From the NCBI GenBank assembly GCA_013180625.2, contig SNVD02007448.1, positions 99,501 to 163,500 of the forward strand: 64,000 bases of DNA. The letters are read 5' to 3'. The position numbers and the translations under genes are program-made. A model generated the notes under the pieces. That model was not told where the DNA came from, did no database searches, and saw nothing but the letters and a program-made list of their open reading frames with translations. Source of the stretch: Boswellia sacra (Eukaryota > Streptophyta > Magnoliopsida > Sapindales > Burseraceae). Below, piece after piece: positions 47,658-59,439 of the stretch. Each line of letters opens with the position of its first letter. Position 1 is the stretch's first letter.

Positions 47658-47960
47658 GTACATAGATCATATACGAGTGGTAGATATCCTGGAAAGCAAG
47701 TATAGAGCCTATTTCTTGACTTGTACTCGTTCAAAAATATCAATCTATTTTTGGGTTTCATGGGTTTGTTTTGTAGCTTCTGGTGACTGGTTTGCCGGAT
47801 GTTGATGGTGGCATATTGGTCTGGACTTAGCGGTGTGACTGGATTTTTTCAGGGGCGGCGTTAGTTTAATTTGTTTTGATATGGTGATTTTATATTTGTT
47901 TTATTTTTAATTGAAATTATTTAATTCACGAATTTTTTTAAGTAAAATGATAATTATAAA

Positions 47961-48160
47961 GACTTTGTTCTTTTATAAATCCAAATTCTGTTTTCTGTGT
48001 TACAATTTTTTCAATGTAATTTATATTCATTGTCAACCACATATCCTTTTCAAAATTGAAAATAATTCAAAATAAATCATATACTTCTAAATTCAATTGA
48101 AAACAAAAATACTAGATTCATAAAAGAACACACTCAAAATATTTAGACGGAAAGATAATG
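47961..48160. repeat. Dispersed repeat, copy B
   Basis: It is similar to 31349-31545. It lies inside the inverted-repeat-bounded element at 46501-48310, so it is either part of that element or an insertion into it. Confidence 0.7.
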
Positions 48161-48310
48161 TCATCTAACAGTAATTATAACAGAAGAGAGATCTATGATG
48201 ATTTTTTTAAAATATAAGGACTAAATTTATAAAAAAATATAAATGATCTATATTATTAATATTAAACCTAAAGATAAAAGGGATTTGTGATATTATCTTA
48301 TTTAATTACT

Positions 48311-49925
48311 CTTCAAATTCTAAATGCTCCATAATCTAAGTAATGGGTTGAAGGCCCTTGGAGATAACCATAAACTTCGCTAAAGGCCTACAAAAAGTGA
48401 AACACCTCTTTCATGTTGACATTTGCATAATCGACAAAACAGATCAATTAAAAATGTTGAAATTAAAACTAAGAAAAATTAGAAGCATACATGTAATTGC
48501 TTCAAGAATAATGAACATGGAATATGAAAGGGTATTTAAGAATTAAATGAGATATAATGAGAAAGATACAGGAGTTTAATATTTTTTTATTGGGTATATT
48601 TAAAAGTGAAAATTGAAGAGATAGAAAATAAGGTTTGAATATAAAAACTCATTAGATAATGTGAAACAATTGTTGCTTACATAGTTTCACTTAAAAACAT
48701 AAAATATGTATAAACAATACACTATTTCCTATTGAAATGAAAACAACTCTTTTTTTTTCTTCCCTCTCTCAACTTTTTTAGTTTGACATAATTTAATTTG
48801 TCTTTTATTCCCTTTTTATTTCAAATAATTTTTGTAATTTTAGTATAAATAGTTTTATTTATTTAATATTTTTATAATATTTGAAAAATATTTTTAAATT
48901 TTTTTCAACTATCATTAAAAAAACACAAAATTCACGTAATTAAATATATTCTCTATCATTTAATCTCCTTAAAAAATTGTATAAACATATTCTATCTTTT
49001 CATTCTGAAAAAAGTTATAAAAATAAAAACATAAAATTCATAATCAAACAATATTAAATTTTTTAAGAGGAATAAAATATTTTTATAATTATTTTATTTT
49101 TAAAATTTAAGAGGTTTTATTACTTATTAACTTAAAACATAGAGATTTTATTATTTTGTGGAACGTAAACTCGTAAAATGTATACATCAATAGTACCTTA
49201 AAGAGTAATACTATTTATATAAACTACTTATATAAATTTAAACATACAAACTGATGTGACATTCTTAAATAATCGTCATATCATCCATGTTAATTAATGT
49301 CATTTATTATTAATATATATTTATCAAATTATTATATTTATTTATCAAATTATATCATACTATATTAATTTATATAAAAAATTTGTACAAATATTTCATA
49401 AAAGCAGCATTACTTTATCTTAAAAAGGGTATTTTTGTATAATAAAATTTAAAAAAATTGTTTGGAATTCGAAACCATTCTAAACCGCGGGAGATGAATC
49501 ATTGATATCTGCACTGTAGTGAAATGGAAGTTAATGTGAGGTGTTTGGAGGGAAATGCCTCGAAATTTAAAAAAATTAAGAGAAATTCAAACGCGTAGAC
49601 TAAGGCAACCGAACGAATAAAAACGCACACGCACTTTGACAAAAAAATAACAAACAACCGCACAAAAGCATTAAATTCAAATTTTACTTTCGTAAAAAGA
49701 AATAAATAAAAACCAAATTAAATTAAAAGCCTCACCTAAATTCCCCAGTTTTTTTAACCTAAACAGCAGCAACTGCTACAAGTACAACACTACAATTTCT
49801 CATCGTCATCTCCGACAATATAAGTATAAATACACGACATTAACACAAATACAACTCAATAAAATCAACTATTTTGTTAATTTTTATTTTTTGAATTTTA
49901 ATTCGAGTGAGCGAGAGAAGCCGGT
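48311..49925. other. AT-rich intergenic DNA with a MITE; promoter of the At4g15545-like gene
   Basis: No gene is seen. A MITE lies at 49201-49416. The last 200 bases before the ATG at 49926 form the likely leader, with ACAATATAAGTATAAATAC near 49813-49831 as a possible core promoter. Confidence 0.5.
49201..49416. mobile_element. MITE, copy 3 (about 216 bp)
   Basis: It is flanked by AAGAGTAATACTAT and GCAGCATTACTTT, with the internal CATACAAACTGATGTGACA shared with copy 1. Its terminal repeats are more decayed than those of copy 2. Confidence 0.72.
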
Positions 49926-52900
49926 ATGTCGCAGACCAACGGAGGGAGTGGTGATGGAGGCCCGGACTTTCATTTGTCGAACGAGGTACTGGCGGTGATA
50001 CCGACGGATCCGTACGACCAGCTGGATCTGGCGCGTAAGATAACGTCGATGGCAATCGCGTCGCGGGTGTCGAAGCTGGAGGCGGAGACGGGGAGGATGA
50101 GGCAGAAGTTGTACGAGAAGGATCGGATTATTTACGAGCTGGAAGAGAGGCTCTCGCACATGCAGAAAGCGTGCCAGGACGCTGACTCCAAGTTGAAGAT
50201 TATTCTCGATGACAATGTAAGATTGTAATTTCTTTTTTCCTTTAAATAATTTTACTTGAAAATTGTATTATTGTTGTGATTTGTTGCTGATTTTTGTTTC
50301 TATTTTTCTGTTTGGCTGATGAGAAAGTGAGGGAAAAGGGGAGGAAATGTAGGGTTTTTCCAGTGTTATTGGAAAGAAATGTTAATTAGTAGATTTAATG
50401 TCTGAGGAAGTGAGGATTTTAGCTTAGTTGGATGAATTGAATTACGGTTTTCGGACAATTCTGCTGTTTGGCTGATGAGAAAGAAGGGGAAAAGGTGAGG
50501 AAAAGTAGGTTTTGCAATGTTCCCGGTAAAAAATGTTAATCAATAGATGTTAATGTATGAGTAAGCGAGGATTGTAGCTTAGTTGGATGAATTGAGTTGT
50601 GTCTTTCTTGTTTTGACTCTGTTAAGCTGATGATTGATTTTCTGCTATTTTGTTTTCTAAAAGACGAAGCTATCAAAGGAGCGAGATTCATTGGCGATGA
50701 CTGTGAAGAATCTTAGCCGTGATTTAGCAAAGGTGAGATACCTTTTTCCATTTTTCTTTCTACTTTGTACTGAATGCCAAGGATTTGTCAAAAAGTATGG
50801 ACCAGTTTAAGCCTCTGAGATTGGTATCAAGCCTATGGTTTGCTCCCATAAGGTCTGAATTTGATTCCTTGAGAGGACACTAGTTTGGAAAATTGAATTG
50901 GCTAAGTTGTTTGAGGGATTTCTGAGCAATTGGAAGAAGATAAAGAAAAAGAAACTATAACCCATGTTAGCTTGAGTTAATTGAGATATGGTTGTCCATT
51001 TTTATTTGATTCTAATCATATCTGTATGTCACTATGATCGGTATTATTTCGTTGACAGTTGGAGACATTTAAGAGACAACTGATGCAGTCATTGAATGAT
51101 GACAATTCTTCTGTAAGATTTCTGTATATGCAAATTTTAGTTCATATGTCTCAGATTCATATCTGTTGTGCGGACACTTTTATCTTCTTTGTATGGGACT
51201 TGTGTTTTGATTTTTCTTTTAAGCTTGTTACACTTTTTTACCTCTTTAACAGTCAGTTGAAACTGTTGATATTGGGACCTGTGACCAGTCAGCTCCAAGA
51301 GCCAATCCTGAAAAAGGTAATATTAATCTGACTTGAAAAAGCTTTCTGTCTGATGCGGTCTTTATTATTAACTAATGGTGCTTAGTAACATTTTTGTGTT
51401 CATTCAAATAATCAAACTTTATTTCTTTGGTTGTCTGTGTGGTGATGATCATGCAATCAATCTCATATCCATATTCCTGTAGATGAGCGCACCAATGGCT
51501 ATATGGCACAACAGTCTTTCAGTGGCTCAACAGACACGGGAAATTCAATTGACGAAGGTGACTGGAATAGATTCTTATGCTTATTGAGTATTAACCATTC
51601 TTTTATGTGGTGGATTCTTGGATAATTGAGATGAAGTTCATGTTGGAAAAACAGTCGGTCATGTATAATAAAATGTGATAAACAAGTAGATACTAGACTT
51701 ATTTAAATAGTGTGATTGGATATGTTTCCTGCTATTTTCTTCTATTCTCAATCAGGCGCTTATAATGTTGAAGAGGAACTAGGAAAAAAAAAAAAAAGAG
51801 TTCCCACCATTCATAAAATTTTTATACAAACGAGGATGTGAACAAATACAATATCATGCTGGGGAACATATTGATGAGGTTCTTGGAAGTAGTTTGACCA
51901 AAAAATTAATAATTTGATATACATTTAAATTTTGGCACAAATATCACTCCATCTTCTAAATACTGAAATATTCTCATTTATTGTTATGTAGTTTAATCAA
52001 GAAAAAGGCTTATATTACTTATTGAGTCAAGTAACTATAGTTCGTTTACAAGTGACTGGCTTATTTGTTGGATAAGCTGGATTAGTAAATGAAAAAATTT
52101 GTTATTTTTAAGCTCCTTTTCTGGTCAACAGCTTCTCGCAATACTGCGCAAAGATTTTCTCTGACTCCATATATCACACCACGGCTCACTCCGACTGGAA
52201 CTCCAAAAGTTATATCCACGAGTGTGTCCCCAAGGGGATACTCTGCTGCTGGATCTCCAAAGAAAACCTCTGGTACAACGTCACCAACGAAACCCTATTA
52301 TGATGGAAGGACTTCGCTATCTTCATGGTACCCATCAAGCCAGCAGTCATCAGCAGCAAATTCTCCTCCTCGTACACGTTCACTTCCGGGTTTGTAATAC
52401 TTAATTGTCATTTCACTAATGTTTGAGAATGCAATTTAAAATTAGCGGTTATATTTACTGTACACTTTTCTTTGGCATCGACCAGATTCAAGTGTCTATT
52501 TTGGTTTATCTTCTGGTTGTGGATGATTGCATTCTACTGAATATCGCTTAGTTCCTGCCTCCTGGACATTGTAAAAACTATTTTCATTTTCTGTCTGAAT
52601 ATTTTGTTTTTCTTATTTTATGCTAATATTCTTAGGGCGTACTCCTCGAATTGATGGAAAGGAGTTCTTTCGTCAGGCTAGGTGAGTTCTATTATTTCAA
52701 TTTTAGCATCTATTAGGTGGATGTACCGTAACAGTTTTTTAAGTTCTTTACTGATCGATTTGGATATATTTGTAATCCAGGAGTCGCTTATCATATGAAC
52801 AATTCAGTGCATTTCTGGCTAACATCAAGGAATTAAATGCTAAGAAGCAAACCCGAGAGGTAATGGGCTGCTGAATTCTTCCATTATTTTCTATACTGAT

Positions 52901-53059
52901 GGAAATTAATATTTTGCAATTTGATGTTGAACGAACTAATTGATGACTTCTATTATCATCTTCCAGGAAACCTTGAGGAAAGCAGAAGAAACTTTTGGGA
53001 CGGATAACAAAGATCTTTATCTATATTTCCAAGGATTGCTAAACCGTAACATACACTAG
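49926..53059 (+). CDS. Coiled-coil protein of the At4g15545 family (NAI2-interacting-protein-like)
   Basis: Nine coding exons: 49926-50216, 50664-50732, 51059-51112, 51253-51316, 51483-51557, 52132-52389, 52636-52681, 52781-52859 and 52967-53059. Phases fit and give 342 aa. The N-terminus has EVLAVIPTDPYDQLDLARKI, the signature of the plant At4g15545 family, followed by a coiled coil (about residues 40-140: RVSKLEAETGRMRQKL, LSKERDSLAMTV, LETFKRQLMQSLNDD). A Ser/Pro/Thr-rich linker (SLTPYITPRLTPTGTP) leads to a conserved C-terminal motif (TPRIDGKEFFRQARSRLSYEQFSAFLANIKELNA). Arabidopsis members have been reported as NAI2-interacting proteins at ER-derived structures; that link is from memory and the role here is inferred. 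Confidence 0.88.
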
Positions 53060-53945
53060 AATTTAGAAGTTGCTCTGCCTGAGTTGCTTAACTCTAATTG
53101 GTAAGCCTATCAATAATTACCATCTTTGGCGTGTGTTTTTGAGTTTGAATGTATGTCCTCATGTATGCTAACGTGTCTCATAATTAATCTCTGTTCATGT
53201 GGTTGAACTTTTGAAACTGTTGAGTTGATAACATTCTATTTTTAACACATTTAAAAAGGGCTGTACGATAACATTATGGTGGTTTACCATTAATACCAAT
53301 AACATGAATTCATGCATATATCATATATGCCTAGCCAGCTTCTGCCGAGATATTCTGCTTTTGTCTGTACATCATGCTGATTTTATTGAGATGATTTTGG
53401 TTAGACTTGAAGGCAGTCACATGCTCCGATTTTTATTTTTTATTTTTTAAGTTCTGCTGGTTTTCTAAACATGTACATCATATAAAAAAACTGTGAAATG
53501 TGAGCTTATATATTTGGTTTTTGGACAATTTTATTGATCTAATTGTGTCCTCTTTTTCCTTCCTGACCAGTGATGTTCTGTGGCTTGCGGGTCAAACCGG
53601 TTCCTGGCTGTTTCAACTAGATGGCTGTGATTCATTCTCCACCATACCCAAATGTTTCCTAAACGCATCAGCATATGTTGTAGCCTATGTTTCGACAAAC
53701 GAGGATTTAGGACTTCTTCTTGTTGTTCATCTCCTTGCCTTATTCATCCATGCAGGTCCCCCCGTAAATAGTTATTTAGAGCTTTTTCTTTTCTTTTGCA
53801 CTGGTTGCAAGGTTCTTAAAGGGTACTTATTGGGATTGATTTGCAAGATTTTGATTCAGAAAACACTTTCATGTAAAGAGGGAATTTTTTCAACTCAGTT
53901 GATGTACTACTCTGCGTGTGTCTCTCTCTCTGTGCGCGTGCATGT
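53060..53945 (+). other. 3'UTR of the At4g15545-like gene with a probable intron
   Basis: After the stop, TTG/GTAAGCC at about 53100 is a good donor, and TTCCTGACCAG at about 53570 a good acceptor preceded by a pyrimidine tract. The following 300-370 bases are less AT-rich and have no convincing frame, as expected for a spliced 3'UTR exon. Inferred by eye only. Confidence 0.4.
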
Positions 53946-56900
53946 TCAGTGAAATAGGTTCAATATTTATGGGGCCAAGCCCTTATCGCCCCCAAATCAA
54001 AGGGCATCTCATGGTTGCTTTTTGGCATGTATCAGATGCGGCAGTACAATCTATCAGATTATCGTGACTAAGAGACAGGGTATGCTATACTTATGCATAT
54101 GCTCCTCTCTCTCTCTCTCTCTCAATCTGTATGGCATTGTTCAAATAATATTTTTTTACCGTGATTTTTCTTTTCTTTTATTCAAGACTTTTGCGATGTT
54201 TGTGAATGGTCAAATTGGTTGTTTGCCCCCATAATTTGTTATTTTTTAAATAAAGGTGGTAATAAAAGCTCTTTTATCAAGAACCCTAATAAATTGCCTT
54301 GTACAAAGAGGCTTTACGGTATACAAATGTCGACGTATAATAGATAGATGCCATAATGCCTCTAGGAGTTTACTAACAATGTGAGACCATTCTTTTTTAA
54401 AAAATTATTCTGCATATTATCATTAATTTAATAGATATTGTATCATTTAACATGTTACTTGAGATGGATATTGTGGGAATAGTATCAATCTCTGCAAGAG
54501 TTAGTATTGATCCTCAATATAAATTTTTGATTATATCTTCGAGTGATCTCGGAAGTCTTGTTTTTGTCACATGGACATAAGTCACGAAGGCATCATAAAT
54601 ATAGTAGGTATTCAAATTTGTGATAACATCAATGGTCCACTCCTGTTGATATTAAAATTGAATTCTTTTACGGGTTGAAACAAATCTTTGATTAGATCAC
54701 GAACAAGAAAAGAAATTCTAAAGATAATAAGACAAGGAGGAGGCATGACAACCTGATTGGACGAAAGAGAAGTGAAGGTGTAGAAGAAAAGCAGGACACA
54801 TCGATCTTAAAATTTGAACATGAGAATCTAGGTTTGCTTAGTTAGAGAAACAAATAAGTGTACTATATAGAGCAGAATATGCTCCAAATAAAGAAAAGCT
54901 AAATTAAAGCTGCCTGTGCAGCGATCTTATGCCCTCAATATCAGCTATTAGATTGACTTGTAGGCAACATGCACCTACATGGGTTTGTTGGACCATCAAC
55001 CACTTGGGTTGTAAGATAATAAAAGAATTAAAATTAAAAAAATTAAAAAATTAATATTAAAGGATATTATGTCATTGAAGATAATAAACCATCTCTATAT
55101 ATGATATGATTACTGCTATTTAATAATTTTGTTTAAATGAAAATGGAATTATGATTATTTGGAATCATTTCCAATATCTATGCGTTGAAAGATTTATATA
55201 TGATATTTGGAGCTTCCAGAAGCTAAAGGAATATCTTTCATTCAAAATATTAGTGTTCCCAGAAAATTATCTCATGTTAAAAGAACTTGTTTTTCCAAGT
55301 AGGCAAAAAAGTGTTAAAAAACTTGGCCGAGAAGCCACAGTAGTTTCTGATTCCCTTGTGGCAGAGGTTGCTTATAGCTAGCTGCAGTGTAAAATTAGGG
55401 TATGATAGGTTTTCCTAATCTGGATGTTCCAAATAAAATACAAAATTGATATAATTGGAGCTTCCAATATTAAAAATGCCTATATATGTTTGTTAAGAGA
55501 AAGCAATGAGGATACGTATAGGAGGCTACTGGCTTGAATTTGGAATCTGATTATCTTTCAAACTCATTGATGTCCCATAAATTAATCCTGGCTAAACCTT
55601 CATACCCTTCAATGCCAATTTCAGATTCTCGCAATAAATTTACAATATGGGTTAACAATAATTAATATTGTTAATGATATAACTTGAATGCGATAAAAGA
55701 CAAACACATAACAAGTTGCTTGACAGAATTTTCAAGGATTAAAGAAGCTAAGGCTGGCTGGCTGCTGGCTAAGTAAGTTGATGATAGGATAGTATAACGA
55801 GAGGTAAATCATCAGAGGCAGAGGCACCTGATACTATACAAAAATCTTCCTTCTTTTTCTCTAGTATTTTGCACTTTTCAGGCTAAGCAGCAAAAAGCTA
55901 AACTTTCAGCTCAAGCCTCTCCTCTAGAAATAAATATTATGTCCTCCAAGCTTCAGTTTCATTTGTCCATTAGTGGGGGATTAGGAGGTAAATGATCAGA
56001 AAAAGCGAGAAGAATCTTTGAAGATAATCAAAAGATTTTTACAAAATGTATATTTATATACCTGTCCTAAGAAATCTTGAACCAGATACCCCTTCAAACT
56101 GATCAGGAAATATATAGCTTTTTCAAAGGGTTTGACAACAAATAAAACATGCAAGAGATCTTATCTTCTTCTATCTTAATAATTAATTAAAAAAGTATTA
56201 ACATTTTCTCATGTTTTTAGAAAAAGGGTATCAGCATTATTATCATAGCGAAATTCTTCAATTTGGGTTATAAATATCAATATCAATTAAATCTTGACTC
56301 TTGATAACTAGACTACCTCCTCGAATTTTTTATTGAGATATCATAGCTACCTTTTGGAATTTCCTTCAAGCTCGGGAGGGAGTAAATCAATAATGTTATA
56401 ACTTAAATCCAAATACAATCCAAAATCTATAACCTGATGTAGTAACTTAAATGGTACAATCATACTTAACATGTAATTTCCTTGATTTATTTTTGTTTTT
56501 TTCTCCTTCAATAAATTTTTGTCATATAGATTGTCACATCAGGTTGTAAACTTTTACTTGTATTTGAGTTGTAAGTCTAACACTAGTACTAAGGGTAAAC
56601 ATATCACTATTTATATGAATCATTTGACTAAACGGCTGCAGATATAACACTTGTAACATTGAACAGAAACTATTTTCCATTACATCTATGTTTAATAGTA
56701 GATGTTCCATTTGCTTCTGGAAATAGAAAAACCAAGTCTAGAGAGGGGAAATAAATGTTGATTAGCCTACTCTTCAAAGGAATCGTTTATCTAATACCAA
56801 AAGAGCATTTGCTCCAGGTAGAGGAAACCCCGTTCCAAATTAGTATTATGGGGATATATGTGCTATTGCATTCATGGGAAATAGTAAAAAGTTGTGTAAG

Positions 56901-57680
56901 TTGAAGAAAAATGAAAATTTTGGAGGATATATGGTGACTTGGAATGTGGATGCAAATCTAACAAGACCATGTGTTAGATTCTTTGGCTACATGTAAGTTG
57001 GATCTCTAGTAGTACTTACGGTCTACAGCTTTGTAAAAGATCAGAATAGTCATCACATGAGGCCCTCTGTTTACCTTTCAATAATCTCTGGTCTCTTCAG
57101 CAGCTTTTCTCTTTTATGTTGCTCAATAAATTCTTGTACACATATTTAATAAAATTGGTTTTAGACTATATATTTTTTGGTGGGCAAATCAAGCATAAAC
57201 CTATTCAGAAAAAGCAGCAATTAATGGATGTTTTGGTCATCGTTAGAGATTTCCATTATCTTGTTGGATGATGAAAACGAAATAAATCAAACAGTTTTGT
57301 TGGTATATGCTTATCCACTTCCGAAATTGCTACCATGTCAACCAAATTTATGTGAAAAAAAGAAAAGGAAAAAGTAACGATAAACCTCTGCATGGGGTTA
57401 GACTGACACATCTAAACAAAATTATATATAATATAAGGGATTCATTAAGCAATGCTTAATTTGGCTTGGACAATTAACAAAACTGTTAAATATAACAACC
57501 GAATTAGATAAAATGTTTACGCGTTTACAGCTTAAAATATCAGTTACTATTTAAGATAACATACACAGTGACAGTCAAGTTGGTTATGAATCCAAGCTGC
57601 AGTAAGCTAATTATGGCCTAAACAAGCTAATGCTGCAGTTGGTGGGGCAGTGCTGGCAGAACAAGTTGCAACAAAGCCAG
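53946..57680. other. Long AT-rich intergenic region, no gene recognised
   Basis: Scattered short frames (for example at 55151-55381) show no family motifs. Nothing else was supported. Confidence 0.55.
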
Positions 57681-57696
57681 TGCACTATCGTTTTTT

Positions 57697-57775
57697 TCTA
57701 TATATATTCATGGCTTAAAGGTTTAGTGAGGCACACATAGGCCAAAAAAAAAAAAAACCTTAATTACCAGAACTG

Positions 57776-57809
<34 letters not shown>

Positions 57810-57817
57810 CGCGCGCA
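57697..57817 (+). promoter_or_regulatory. Core promoter and CT-rich leader of the CCT-motif gene
   Basis: A TATA-like CTATATATATTC lies at 57698-57709. An uninterrupted (CT)n tract of roughly 30 bases (about 57776-57807) and a short CG-rich stretch directly precede the ATG at 57818. CT/GA tracts near plant start sites are often bound by BPC-type GAGA factors; this is an inference. Confidence 0.55.
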
Positions 57818-59439
57818 ATGGCTTCTATCCCTCAATTCTATTCTGATTATTCATTCTCCAGTGATTTTTCCCAGTTCTCGTCGTACCCCACGGTGGCTGG
57901 AGAAAATTGTACTGGGGATCATGGCTCGGTTTCTAGTGGTACAATTTCAAGTTGTGCAGGTTCTGGTGGTGCAATATGGGGTGAAGATAGTACCTTTGCA
58001 GTATCTTTTGATCCTAACAATGTTTTGCCATCGGAATCCGATGGTTTGTCACCTGCTCCGATGATGGCGCCGTTCCCGGAGCAAGTCGGGATATTAGACT
58101 CAGTCATGCCCACATTGCCGGACTTCAACATGGGTGGTTTCTATGGAGGGATTCAGAATTTTGGTTCGAGAATCCAACTGCCGGATCTGTGTGAGTTTGG
58201 TGATGAATGCTGTGGATATCTTCAGGATTTCAAGCCAGTGCTTAATCCAGCTGCCGCAGAAAATTGGGTACTCATCTTTTGATCTTGAAAGCTTCTATTG
58301 TGTTTCATTTAGTAGATAAACGTTAATGGATGTTATTGCGCAGCACATTAACGAAGCGATTTTCTCTGCATGGAAATTTATCTAAAACATATTTGGATAT
58401 ATGTATAGTTAAATATACATATTAGTACATATGATATTAATATATCTTTCTTGCTTTGTTTTTCTATGGATTTTTGTGCAGGGAATCCAAGCTACTCGAA
58501 TGCCAACAATGGAAGAGGCCACCATCAAGGTTGGCCGCTATTCTGTGGAAGAAAGGAAGAATAGAATTCTGAGATATTTGAAGAAGAAGAACCGAAGAAA
58601 CTTTAACAAGACTATCAAGGTATCACTTTCCCTTACGCAATAATAGAATGGAATCGAGGAGCTCATTTTTACATGCTTAACGTTGAACCCTATACTGATG
58701 ATTAATGCACGCTTACTCATTTACATCAATTGGTTTGCGTATATAGTATGCGTGCCGCAAAACCCTAGCCGATCGGAGGGTTCGTGTTCGGGGAAGATTT
58801 GCTAGGAACAGTGAACTGTGCGATGAAGAGATGATGATGATGAAGAACAATAATATTGATGATAATAATTCTCACAAAGTGGAGGGACTGTACTGTGGAG
58901 AAGCCATCCAGGTACTTGATTAATTTTGACACTAGTAAACTCATCTCGAACTGCATGTTTTTAATTCATCTAATTAAATAACTACATTAATTGATTGATT
59001 TAGCTTCAAAGGTTGTGTTGGGTTGTGTTTTGGGGTACATAAAAGCTAATTATTAATCATGGTACTCCTGTTTAGATTAATTAATTAGATAGAAGATAAA
59101 TTGATTATCAATTTCTTCTTTCAACATGATAAAAGCTTGTACTTGCCAGCGAGGGAGCATCAGTGGACAACTTACAGAGATTGATTATTGGATCGCAACA
59201 AATCAAATACATATAAAATCTGCAAAAAAGAAAAAAAAGAAAAGAAAAAAAAAACTCACAGCAGACATGCATAGAGACCCATATATTGCATGCAACCACT
59301 CACCAGAAAGAAAAATCAAAGAAAAAAGATGTTCTGATTTTGTGTGCAATTTATTTATTTTCAGATTAAACAAGATGAGGATCAGTGGCTGCAAGAGGCT
59401 ATGGCAAGTCTCATGTTTTTACCATATATTGCTGGTTAA
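57818..59439 (+). CDS. CCT-motif family (CMF) transcriptional regulator
   Basis: Four exons: 57818-58267, 58482-58619, 58747-58911 and 59365-59439, all phase 0, giving 275 aa. The N-terminal 150 residues are Ser/Gly/Pro-rich and acidic with no B-box zinc fingers. The CCT motif spans about residues 170-214 (RYSVEERKNRILRYLKKKNRRNF, KTIKYACRKTLADRRVRVRGRFARN), as in CONSTANS, TOC1 and CMF proteins. CCT motifs bind DNA with NF-Y subunits and carry nuclear signals; relatives affect flowering, light response or growth. After it comes a Met run and Asn/Asp-rich linker, then a short C-terminal WLQEAMASLMFLPYIAG. Without B-box or response-regulator domains it is best placed with single-CCT genes; a closer name is not justified. 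Confidence 0.92.

Larger units (their letters stand above)
46501..48310. mobile_element. Mutator-like (Pack-MULE-like) candidate, 1.8 kb, with long terminal inverted repeats
   Basis: 46501-46670 matches the reverse complement of about 48150-48310 over most of its length (shared AGTAATTAAATA, TTTAGGTTTAATATTA, TATAAATTTAGTCCTTATAT and, further in, AATTACTGTTA). TIRs over 100 bp are typical of MULEs. Just outside the repeats, TTTCTAATT (46491-46499) and CTTCAAATT (48311-48319) match at 7 of 9 positions, a possible decayed 9-bp target duplication, though the register is not certain. No transposase is present; the interior contains gene-like GC-richer sequence. Confidence 0.6.

Noticed and set aside
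53500..53952. 150-codon frame after the At4g15545-like gene
   Set aside because: It spans the inferred 3'UTR intron/exon border and has no recognisable domain; better explained as untranslated.
55151..55381. 76-codon frame in the long intergenic region
   Set aside because: No family motif, promoter or splice context, and it lies in AT-rich DNA where frames of this length occur by chance.
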